Positions 8,984 through 18,400 of a DNA stretch of 64,000 bases are shown one piece after another. The stretch is taken from NCBI GenBank assembly GCA_020635205.1, contig JACKAE010000004.1, forward strand, positions 248,001-312,000, written 5' to 3'. Position numbers and translations under genes: made by a program. A model generated the notes under the pieces. It did no database searches, was not told where the DNA came from, and saw only the letters and a program-made list of their open reading frames with translations. The number at the start of each line of letters is the position of its first letter. Position 1 is the first letter of the stretch. This stretch comes from Ignavibacteria bacterium (GTDB lineage Bacteria > Bacteroidota > Ignavibacteria > OLB7).

Positions 8984-11113
8984 TCAATATGCGCTCAGTT
9001 GACTTGCCTTCTCGAAAATATCGTCGGCACTAATAAGAATCGCCTTTTCGAGAACTGGAGAAAAGCCAATTGGTGTATTCTTACTCCCTACACGCATCAC
9101 CGGTGCGTCGAGCCAGCGGAAGCATTCTTCGGTAATGATCGATGCAATCTCACCACCGACACCACCAAGCAAGTGATCCTCGTGCGCAACCAAGATACGT
9201 CCGGTTCTCTTTGCTGCTTCGCAAATCGCTTCTTCATCGAGTGGCTTAATCGACCGCATGTCGAGGACCGCAGCATTGATTCCCTTCTCCTCCGCAAGTC
9301 GCTCGGCAGCCTTCAACGCATAGTGCGTTGCGTTACCGTAGGTGATAATCGTTAAGTCCGATCCCTCGCGACGGTAGCGAGCACTCCCAAATGGAACTTC
9401 AAAGTTCTCAGGTACACTTGTCTTCCCCCAAGGATGGTTGTAGAGGAATTTAGGTTCTAAGAAGACAGCCATTCCACGTGAACGCATACAAGTTCTCAGC
9501 AACCCGGCAGCATCATCTGCAAATGACGGGTAGACGATTCGCATTCCGGGAAGTGTTTGCAACGTTGCTTCAATTGTCTGCGAGTGGTAGAGACCACCGG
9601 TGATAAATCCACCCGAGGCAAGACGAATCGTCACGTTCGGAGAGAACTGTCCTTTCGTCCGCCAGTACTCGTGCCCCATCTCCACAGTCTGTTCCATTGC
9701 CGGCCAGAAGTAGTCGGCAAACTCTGCCCCCTCAATCACAACGCGGATATTATCCCCATATCGGCTAAACCCGTTTGCCGACCCAACGATATAATCCTCA
9801 GCAATCGGCGAGTTATGAACACGCTCCCAGCCAAACTCCTGTTGCATCCCTTTCGAAACGTTGAAGATTCCCCCCTTCTCCTTCGTCGCCATATCCTGTC
9901 CCCACATGAACGTGTCGGGATTACTCCTGAACTCCTCTTTCAATGTGGTGTTGATTGCTTGGAGAATTGTCACAGTTTCCCCTTCGTCCGAACGCTTCTC
10001 TGTTGCATTATATGGATCGGGAATCAGAAAATCGGCATAGCTCTCAGGTGCAGGATCGGGCATTGCCTCTGCTTGGTCGGCAGCGGCGAGCATCTCTTTT
10101 CTGTTCTGCTTCTCGATTACCGTCAACTCTTCGTCGGTTGCAATCTTCTCTTCGATCAAGAGTGCACGCAGTTTTGCAACGGGGTCTTGCTTGCGCACAC
10201 TCTCCAGCTCCTCTTCTGAACGGTAGAGTTCGTGACGATCAGAGTTGGAGTGCGATCCAATGCGAACACACTGAGCGTGAACCATTGCACACCCTTCCCC
10301 CGACTTCACGAACTCGATTGCTTCCTGCATTGCATTCCAGGAGTCCACAACATCGGTTCCATCACAGTTGATAATCTTTAAATTGCTGAAGCCACGGAAA
10401 TTATCACTGACGCGAGGGTTGGCATTCACCTCTTCAATTGGAACCGATATGCCGTAGTGGTTATTCTGAATTACGAAGATTACTGGATATTTTCCAGTTG
10501 TAGCCCCGTTCACTGCCTCGTAGTAGTATCCTTCGGCTGTCGCCGACTCGCCGCTGGAGCAGAAGACAACGGCATCCGTTTTGTAGTACTGGACAGCCTT
10601 GGCAAGTCCGGCTGCCTGAGGTGCTTGATTTCCAGTGCAGCTTGATCCATTCTGAATATGAATTTCAGGCTTTGCGAAGTGGTTCGACATGTGCCGTCCA
10701 CCACCGGCAACGTCGGCATCTTTCGAGAGACCGTTGAGGATGATCTCGTAGGGGGAAATGCCAGCAGCAAGCGAGGTCATTAAATCTCGGTAGTAGGGGA
10801 AAAGATAATCTTGCCCTCCCCTGAACGATTTTCCGAGTGCAAGCTGAATCCCCTCGTGCCCTGAACAAGGTGCGTGATAACTCCACCCCTTTGCCTGCTT
10901 TAGGTAGTTTGCAGCCTTGTCGTCGAGCAAACGACCGAGGTGCATCATTGTATACCATTCCAGTAAGGTATCGTTATCGGGACGCCTCACTGATGAGGGC
11001 GATGTTGCAGTTGAAGAGGTCTTCCGCTCAGCGGATGATCCGTTAGTTCCGGACTTCTTCGCCGAAGATGCCCGCTTCGATGTGCTTTTGGTTGCAGTTT
11101 TCTTTTCACTCAT
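8984..11113 (-). CDS. Fused alpha/beta E1 subunit of a 2-oxoacid dehydrogenase complex
   Basis: The product has 709 residues and fuses both E1 subunits. Residues 1-45 are a Lys/Ser/Thr/Ala-rich, probably disordered extension. The alpha half (about 46-370) carries the thiamine diphosphate segment starting CSSGESATAEGYYYEA and ending in NN. The beta half (about 385-709) carries WGQDMATKEKGGIF, the EGAEFADYFWPAMEQ region and the C-terminal transketolase domain (VLDMRSIKPLDEEAI, HEDHLLGGVGGEI). This layout is common in Bacteroidota-type branched-chain 2-oxoacid (2-oxoisovalerate) dehydrogenases, which decarboxylate the substrate and pass the acyl group to a lipoylated E2. No E2 or E3 gene lies nearby. 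The exact substrate cannot be fixed from sequence alone. Confidence 0.93.
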   Translation of the reverse strand: MSEKKTATKSTSKRASSAKKSGTNGSSAERKTSSTATSPSSVRRPDNDTLLEWYTMMHLGRLLDDKAANYLKQAKGWSYHAPCSGHEGIQLALGKSFRGGQDYLFPYYRDLMTSLAAGISPYEIILNGLSKDADVAGGGRHMSNHFAKPEIHIQNGSSCTGNQAPQAAGLAKAVQYYKTDAVVFCSSGESATAEGYYYEAVNGATTGKYPVIFVIQNNHYGISVPIEEVNANPRVSDNFRGFSNLKIINCDGTDVVDSWNAMQEAIEFVKSGEGCAMVHAQCVRIGSHSNSDRHELYRSEEELESVRKQDPVAKLRALLIEEKIATDEELTVIEKQNRKEMLAAADQAEAMPDPAPESYADFLIPDPYNATEKRSDEGETVTILQAINTTLKEEFRSNPDTFMWGQDMATKEKGGIFNVSKGMQQEFGWERVHNSPIAEDYIVGSANGFSRYGDNIRVVIEGAEFADYFWPAMEQTVEMGHEYWRTKGQFSPNVTIRLASGGFITGGLYHSQTIEATLQTLPGMRIVYPSFADDAAGLLRTCMRSRGMAVFLEPKFLYNHPWGKTSVPENFEVPFGSARYRREGSDLTIITYGNATHYALKAAERLAEEKGINAAVLDMRSIKPLDEEAICEAAKRTGRILVAHEDHLLGGVGGEIASIITEECFRWLDAPVMRVGSKNTPIGFSPVLEKAILISADDIFEKASQLSAY

Positions 11114-11306
11114 AGAACGAGTTGAACGATATTAATGGCTTTCACGTTATAGTCGCCGGAATTAGAGAGGGTTGAGGTTTCTCCCAGGTGTAACCGGATG
11201 GCGACCCGGATTTTACTCCTGTAACTTAGAATACGTCTCCTCATCTCTCATGAATAATAGACGGCTAAATCTACACATTCTCAAGGTTTCGACCATTCTT
11301 TCTGAC

Positions 11307-13406
11307 ATGGCACTGACCTCTTTTATCAGATACGTTCGGCTCACTCTCATCACATCCCTTTTCTTCCTGTCTATAGCACTTTCTGCTAAGGGCCAGGAAA
11401 AACGATTTTATCGCGTCTGGCTCATCGATAAGGGAACTCCGAATCGTCTACTCCTCCCCTCTGACCCATGGTATCCCGCGGCCACCTCCCACCTTACTGA
11501 AAGGGCTCTGAAACGGCGTGCGAAAGTTCTCCCACTCGACAGTCTTGTTTCAACTGCTGATTTACCGATACACGAAGAGTATCGGCAGAAACTTCTCGAC
11601 TTAGGTATAGAAATTCGGCAGACTTCACGTTGGTTCAACACTGCAATGATTTTTACCGACTCAGCAACGTTTGAGTTAGTCCGCACTCTTCCATTTGTTG
11701 ATTCGACTGAGAAAATGTTTTCCAATCAAGTTTCGGGACCACCAATTGCCAAGCGGCTATTATCTCCACCAATAGATTTCACAACCCCAGGATCGATCGA
11801 ATACAGGAGTAATGACTGCATCACCTTGAAGTATGGCAGTGCTGAGAATCAGAATCGGGAAGTGATGTTCCAAGCCCCCCACAGTATGGGAATTGCCGGC
11901 GAAGGAGTTTTGATTGGAATCCTCGATGCCGGATTCGACTGGAGATCGCATAACCTAATCAGCAATGCAAACGTCGTCGCCGAGTACGACTTCGTCAACA
12001 ACGACAGCATTACGTACGACGAAGAGGGTGAACAGCTTTCGGAACCGCACGGAACGTATGTGATGAGCGTGATTGCGGGAAACGTTCCCAACAACATGGT
12101 CGGCGGAGCGTTCCGAGCTTCCTTTGCCCTTGCCAAGACTGAAGATGTTCGCAGCGAACGGCACATCGAAGAAGACAACTTCGTTGCGGGACTTGAGTGG
12201 TTAGAATCGCTCGGCGTTGACGTAACCAATACATCACTCGGCTACACAACGTTCGATCCCCCAGAAGCTCCACACAGATTCGACGGTGATATGGATGGGA
12301 AGACTGCCTTCGGTTCTCGGGGGGTGAACCTCGCAACCCGGCTCGGAGTAGTCTGCGTTCTGGCAGCCGGGAATGAATTCACATCGTTTCGCTATGTAAG
12401 TGTCCCAGCCGAAGCCGACTCGGCTATAGCTGTTGCAGCACTTAAGACGCCCGACATTATTGCCCCTTTCAGCAGTCGTGGCTCAACATCGTGGGATCGA
12501 CTAAAGCCTGACGTTGCTGCACCTGGCGTTGAGATTTATGGAGCACAGCCAAACGCACCGAACGCAGTTGGCCCCAGCCAAGGAACCTCCTCAGCCGCAC
12601 CATTAACAACGGCCCTCGTTGCCTTGATGCTCTCGGCAAATCCAAAGCTGACCCCCTGGGAAATCCGTGAAGCACTCTTCGCAACATCACAGAAGGCCGC
12701 CAACCCAGATACAACTTTTGGGCGTGGACTGGTGGATGCAAATGCAGCCCTTTCCTATCTATCCAAATCGAGTTCATTTGCTGGTGAGCCAATACTCCTC
12801 ACCTACCAAAACTCACTTTCGGTAATCTCCTGGATTGTATCGGGCAACCCGGCACATATCGACATTCCTGAGTTCTCTACCCCCTTCCACCCCATTCTAC
12901 TCCGCCTTACGAATTTGCGAACGCTTGCCACCCTCACCTCGAACGAACAACAACCAGAGCATGGCCTGGCTCAGTGGATAGTGATTGGTGGCGTTGAAAC
13001 GCTCGGAATAGTTCCAGAAGATGAGTTGCTAATAGAAATTATCGAGCCGACTTCAAATCGACTTCTTCGGAGCACAGTGCTTCGAGCAACTGAGGAACTG
13101 GCTCTCCCCGTTTCAACACTCTGTAAAACTCCTCCACTTCCGATTACTTCGTTAGCAACTGCTCGACCTAATCCGTTCTACGATGCTACAAGAATTGAAT
13201 ACGTAGTCGACCGGGAAGCCTTGATATCGCTCGATATTTTCGCGATTACTGGTGAGAGAGTTCTGAACCTGCTGAAGAACAAGCGACACTCCCCCGGCTT
13301 CTACTCCGAGCTGTTGATTCCGAACGACCTACCGAGCGGCGCATATTATTACCGCCTGCAAGTTGACGATGATGTATTCTATGAGAAGATGATCCGCCTG
13401 CGGTAG
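11307..13406 (+). CDS. Secreted subtilisin-like (S8) serine peptidase with T9SS sorting domain
   Basis: The product has 699 residues from ATG 11307, chosen because a normal signal peptide follows (RYVRLTLITSLFFLSIALSA, then KGQ). An in-frame ATG at 11250 would add 19 residues. An N-terminal pro-region (about 30-150) precedes the S8 domain. The catalytic triad is visible: Asp in GILDAGFDWRSHN, His in EPHGTYVMSVIAG and Ser in GTSSAAPLTTALVALML. The C-terminal ~80 residues (ARPNPFYDATRIEYVVD ... GAYYYRLQVDDDVFYEKMIRLR) match the type A T9SS sorting domain. It should be exported by T9SS and perhaps cut and anchored by PorU. It is divergent from the E1 gene, so the short gap likely holds promoters for both. 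Confidence 0.93.
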   Translation: MALTSFIRYVRLTLITSLFFLSIALSAKGQEKRFYRVWLIDKGTPNRLLLPSDPWYPAATSHLTERALKRRAKVLPLDSLVSTADLPIHEEYRQKLLDLGIEIRQTSRWFNTAMIFTDSATFELVRTLPFVDSTEKMFSNQVSGPPIAKRLLSPPIDFTTPGSIEYRSNDCITLKYGSAENQNREVMFQAPHSMGIAGEGVLIGILDAGFDWRSHNLISNANVVAEYDFVNNDSITYDEEGEQLSEPHGTYVMSVIAGNVPNNMVGGAFRASFALAKTEDVRSERHIEEDNFVAGLEWLESLGVDVTNTSLGYTTFDPPEAPHRFDGDMDGKTAFGSRGVNLATRLGVVCVLAAGNEFTSFRYVSVPAEADSAIAVAALKTPDIIAPFSSRGSTSWDRLKPDVAAPGVEIYGAQPNAPNAVGPSQGTSSAAPLTTALVALMLSANPKLTPWEIREALFATSQKAANPDTTFGRGLVDANAALSYLSKSSSFAGEPILLTYQNSLSVISWIVSGNPAHIDIPEFSTPFHPILLRLTNLRTLATLTSNEQQPEHGLAQWIVIGGVETLGIVPEDELLIEIIEPTSNRLLRSTVLRATEELALPVSTLCKTPPLPITSLATARPNPFYDATRIEYVVDREALISLDIFAITGERVLNLLKNKRHSPGFYSELLIPNDLPSGAYYYRLQVDDDVFYEKMIRLR

Positions 13407-13459
13407 TTCCAGAAGTGGTAACGTGAGCAGGTAATCGATAACCGATCTACTTCTTCCGA

Positions 13460-15274
13460 ATGAACGACAACGAGACTGAGCAGATTCCCGAGGAGGGAAA
13501 GAAACGATCCTTTAAACTTTCAGCCGAGGGTCTTCGATTCCTTATCGGATACTTGAAACCTTATCGAGGCAAGTTTACGCTTGCCATGGTTGCTCTCCTC
13601 TTCTCATCACTATCTGGACTCGCCTTTCCCGGCTTAACGGGTGCTTTAATCGACGCAGTGCAAAATCCGGGAACTGGGATTTTAGGGAACCTCGACAACT
13701 TAGCTCTCTTCTTTCTCGGCATCCTAATTGCTCAATCTGGCTTTAGTTTTATCCGAACCTACGTTCTTCAAGAAGTCTCCGAGCGGAGCTTAGCTGACCT
13801 TCGAGGCGACCTCTACTCACACATCGTCAACCTACAACTCGACTTTTTTCACCGCAATCGTGTAGGCGACCTGACGAGCAGACTTGGCACAGACATCACG
13901 GCGATTCAAACAACGATGACCACAACTCTCTCCGAGTTGATTCGCCAAACAATTATTCTCCTCGGTGGAATCAGTCTTGTGATCTACACATCACCGCGAC
14001 TTACTCTCGTAATTTTAGGAGCACTCCCACTTGTTGTTGCAATGGCTGTCGGGTTCGGGAGGGTAATCCGCAAGTCGAGCAAAAGAGTGCAAGACTTGTA
14101 TGCTGAACTGAATACCATTGCTGAAGAGACATTTCAGGCAATCACCGTAGTGAAAGCGTTTACGGCAGAACTGCGTGAGCGGAAACGGTTCGGAGCAAAG
14201 CTCGACGGTATTATTGAAGTCTCATTGAAAGTTGCCCGCGCCCGGGCTGCATTCATCGCCTTTGTTGTCTTCCTCCTCTTCGGTGGAGTTGTGGGAGTTA
14301 TCTGGTACGGTGGAACGTTAGTGCAATCAGGTGAGCTTACCATTGGGGAGCTGACCTCGTTTGTACTCTACGCTGCTTTCGTTGGTGGAGCAATGGGGAG
14401 CTTTGCCGACCTTTACGGTGGGCTACAGCGGGCGCTTGGTTCAGCCGAGCGGATCCGAGATATTTTGGATGAAAAGCCGGAGCCTTCTGAACTGGAGAGT
14501 GCCGCGCAAGTCGATGATTATCGGGGTGAGATTCGCTTTTCTGACGTCTCGTTCTCATATCCTACCCGCCCTGATGCAAAAGTTCTCGACAACACTTCCT
14601 TCACGATTCCTCCCGGCACAAGCCTTGCAGTTGTTGGCCCTTCTGGAAGTGGCAAGACAACGCTGACAAACCTTCTCCTCCGCTTCTATCCTCCCGAAAA
14701 CGGATCGATTTCGATTGATGGCAATAACTCGCTTGCTATCCCTCTGAACCGTTTTCGAGAAATGATTGCCATCGTCCCTCAGGAAGTGATTCTTTTCGGT
14801 GGAACAATTCGGGAGAACATCCTTTACGGGAAACCGGGAGCAAGTGAAAGTGAGGTGATTGAAGCTGCAAATGCTGCAAATGCGCTCGAATTTATCGAGT
14901 CGTTTACCGATGGGTTTGAGACGATTGTTGGGGAACGGGGGATTCAACTCTCTGGGGGGCAACGTCAACGAATAGCAATCGCCCGAGCAATACTCAGGAA
15001 TCCGAAAGTCTTGATCTTAGACGAAGCAACCAGCGCGCTCGACACCGAATCCGAACGTTTGGTTCAAGAGGCTCTGCAACGGGTAATGCGGAATCGGACA
15101 ACAATGGTAATTGCCCACCGCCTTAGCACGGTCAGGAATGTGGATCAAGTTGCCGTGTTGCAGAAAGGAAAGATTGTCGAGCTTGGTGGATACGACGAAT
15201 TGATTTCACACAACGGACTTTTCGCCCGAATGATTGCAATGCAGCGAGATGGAGAGATTGGGGAGTTTGGGTAA
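13460..15274 (+). CDS. ABC exporter, fused membrane and ATPase domains (MsbA-like)
   Basis: The product has 604 residues: a six-helix ABC transporter membrane domain (about 30-320) followed by a nucleotide-binding domain (about 355-595). Walker A GPSGSGKT is at 393-400, signature LSGGQRQR near 498, and Walker B VLILDEAT with the D-loop SALD near 518. The H-loop His is in VIAHRLSTVRN. Such half-size transporters work as homodimers and export lipids, drugs or peptides. The sequence resembles MsbA/lipid-exporter types, but the substrate cannot be read from it. It starts 53 bases after the subtilisin gene on the same strand and may be cotranscribed. A terminator hairpin follows directly. Confidence 0.92.
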   Translation: MNDNETEQIPEEGKKRSFKLSAEGLRFLIGYLKPYRGKFTLAMVALLFSSLSGLAFPGLTGALIDAVQNPGTGILGNLDNLALFFLGILIAQSGFSFIRTYVLQEVSERSLADLRGDLYSHIVNLQLDFFHRNRVGDLTSRLGTDITAIQTTMTTTLSELIRQTIILLGGISLVIYTSPRLTLVILGALPLVVAMAVGFGRVIRKSSKRVQDLYAELNTIAEETFQAITVVKAFTAELRERKRFGAKLDGIIEVSLKVARARAAFIAFVVFLLFGGVVGVIWYGGTLVQSGELTIGELTSFVLYAAFVGGAMGSFADLYGGLQRALGSAERIRDILDEKPEPSELESAAQVDDYRGEIRFSDVSFSYPTRPDAKVLDNTSFTIPPGTSLAVVGPSGSGKTTLTNLLLRFYPPENGSISIDGNNSLAIPLNRFREMIAIVPQEVILFGGTIRENILYGKPGASESEVIEAANAANALEFIESFTDGFETIVGERGIQLSGGQRQRIAIARAILRNPKVLILDEATSALDTESERLVQEALQRVMRNRTTMVIAHRLSTVRNVDQVAVLQKGKIVELGGYDELISHNGLFARMIAMQRDGEIGEFG

Positions 15275-15281
15275 AATGTCA

Positions 15282-15315
15282 AAGATTCAGGAGTCGGTTT
15301 TGACTCCTGAATCTT
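15282..15315. terminator. Terminator between convergent genes
   Basis: A perfect 14-bp stem (15282-15295 with 15302-15315) with a 6-base loop lies 7 bases after the ABC exporter stop and about 130 bases beyond the minus-strand cargo gene. It can act in both directions, although the T tracts are weak. Confidence 0.75.
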
Positions 15316-15443
15316 CAACTCTTAGTCGCCCCCCCTCCACCAGTCCCAGTGCGCGACCTAAAGAGCCGCTGCTACCAACTGTGGCCTATTGCAATCTCCA
15401 CTCCTACACTCTCACACTCATCTCCTTTCACAGCTACAAAACT

Positions 15444-18400
15444 TCATCGTTGAACGATTATCTTCTCCGTTACTCGACCGTTCAACGTCTTTAACTCTAC
15501 AAGGTAGGTTCCCGGCTTCAGCGTGCTTCCATCGAACTCGACGGCGTAGCGGCCTGCTTCAAACAACTCCTTCTCGATCATCCGTTCAACTTCTCGACCC
15601 ATCGCGTCGTAGACTGTCATGCTCACGTGTTCCTTCCTGCTTACCGAGAAGCGCAACTCCGTCTCGCCCGTCGTCGGGTTCGGTTGGGCCGAGATGCGGA
15701 GTCCGTTCCCCGCTTCGCCGTCGAGCTTGCGTAGGCGCTTGCCAGTGAAGCTTTCAATCCAGCCACTCAACGGCGTAATCCAGTAGTTGCTGTCGAGTGA
15801 GATGTTCGGACCGAATGTGCTCGCCACAAGTCGCAGCCGGAGGTAGTACGTACCACTCAACAGATCTACTGTAGAGTCAAGTTCAAGATTGATATCACGA
15901 TGCGCCACCGAAACCCGCGTTGAGTCGAGTTGTAGCACCACCGCTCCGCTCGAAGAGTCAACCAACTCGGTGATCGCATCATACCATTTGTCGCTCACCC
16001 CCGCTGAGTCCTGCGCAAAGAACTGGAGATAAATTGTGCCACCCAACGACAAGCTATCCCCAGTCTGAAAATTCTTGCTCCGCAACATCGCAATCATATC
16101 AGAGAGACTGTCAGGTCTGCCCATCTCTTCCATTGCAATTCCTCTACTTTCAACAGCATCACTCACCCAAACATCGTAGAGCCGGGCGGAGAAACTATAT
16201 GGGAGCGAGTCTGGTATACGTGCCCCAACCTGCAATCCCTCTGCCTCGTAGCCTCCCGGTCGCGAACGGGCGAAGAACTCCCGCGACGTGCGAAGCGTGC
16301 TGTCGGGAGGAGCTGCGTAAAGTATTGTGTAGCGATTAACGAGGCTCCCAGTTGAACTTACCCCAGACGGATTCTTCCCGGTGTGCCAGTAGGTGCGTGG
16401 ATTCTGATGCCAAGGGGGTGAACCCGAGTTTACCCAGAGTGGTCCAGTAAATAACCACTTCGTTTCGAGCAAGGACATCTTATCGCAACAGTACATCGAC
16501 TCGTAGCTGATCGAGAAGAGGGGAATCGCTGAAGAATCGGCCACACTCATCACTTGATTCTGGGAAGAGACCACCGGATAGCATGGGGGTGGGTTTGTCA
16601 CTTGTGTGTTTACGATCTTCCCGATAGCGTTCGTGATGAGGATCGATTCGTCGACACTGGAATCGTAGTAAACTGCGTGAAAATAGATTTCGCTGTTCGT
16701 GCCAACCTTCTGTTCCCATGTAACCCCCTCCATCACCCGACCGAGTCCGTCTTGCGATTGGTCGATTGATGGGTTCAGGTAGTGATTAGTCGCATACGGA
16801 TCGGCGTTCGGTGATATCCAGAAGGTGGAGGGATCGAGGTGAATCAGTTGCAACTTTGGCCCGACACTTGGCGGGACGTAGCCGAGGCGAGTGTAGGAAA
16901 TCCCAGTGTTTGTGACTCCCGGTTGTTGCCAGACAATTGGCGAACTCTCTTGCCCCATACCACGGTGAGTAAATGGCGGCATCGAGGGAAACTTCCCGAC
17001 ACCGAATCCCGCGTTGTTCCACGGCTTTGTGATCGTGTCGTATGGAGTCCAACTCAGTCCAATTCCGACGGTTGTGTCGTAGAGCAAGCCGCGGGCGATG
17101 ATCCCAACGGTGGAGTCGCTCCAGGCGATATACTCACCAATACCGGACGATGCACTCGACGAAGCGATCACCGGTGTCCCCCACTCATCAGCGTTTACTC
17201 CCTTGTGCAGACCGACAACTTGTTTAACTGGCATCCAAGAGAAGTTGGAGACAGGGACTCCGGCTGTAGAGTCGAAGTAATCTTCGAACCATCCCTCGCG
17301 CAGGAGTACCTGGCGTGTTCCTCCACTGCCGTGAGCAGTCCAGACAACGGAGACGATTTCAGTGGAGTTGCTGAGACGGCGGAAGGTAAGTGAGGGGTGG
17401 GAGTTCTGCGTGGTGACCGGATCATCTTCAGAGAGCTTTGCACTGAGGTCGTGTTCTACCGGTTCCCAGAGAATTGTTCCTGTTGGGGAGACTGGCAGAG
17501 AGCGGCGGAAGTAGACATGCCAATCGCCGATGGTGGAATCATATCTGTGGTAGACTCCCATGTACTTACCATCCTCTTCGTCAAAAATCCCCTTCCTCTG
17601 GTTGTTGTGTGCCAACACCCCCGGAACCATCGACTCGTCGGGTGCGGCGTATGAAAGTTCTAAAAGTGCAGATTCTCCCGGCGGAAGGTGGACAAACACC
17701 TTCTTCCCGGGGCCGCCTCGGAACGCCGTGTCGACTGGTGTCCGTGCGCCGAGAAGTGGAAGTGGTATTCTCGAGGGGAGAATCTCGCGGACTCTGAACC
17801 AGACGTTGTATTGCGTTGAGTAGGTGGTATCTTGGTATGGAAAATCGAGCGTCAGTTCAACAGTTCTACTCTCAGCTAAGGAATCCATCTTGCGTCCTCG
17901 CGCACTGGTTGCAAGGACGTGGTCAGGACGCTCAAATGTTCTACGGTTGACCACCATCAGGTATGTTCCATCGCGCAACCTCTCCTCGTAGTTGTTGTAG
18001 TTGGTGTCCTGTTTATCGAACATGCCAACCTCCACAAACGTCGCCCACGCAGAGTCGATTGCTCCGGTGCGTGGGTCCCAGGCGCGGACTCCTTTAAGGA
18101 TTTCCGTTGAGCCGAGGGGGCGTGATTTGTAGTCGAGCATCCCCGAATCCCAAGGCCACCGCGTAGTGTAGTGCACCGAGTAGCTCTCCCGCCACGTTAA
18201 GTTCATCATCACTTTGCCAATCTCTTTCAATCGACGATTTACGTTCTTCACAGCCCTCGTCCGTGTGCCGAAACCGACATAAAAGTCAGGGATCGTTGTT
18301 ACTGGATCAGACTTCGGAGGATGTTTGCCCGTGTGGAGAGTCCAGTCGACTGTGTTTCGGAGAGTGTCGTAAGTGTAGCATCCCTCGTAGTCGGAGCCGA

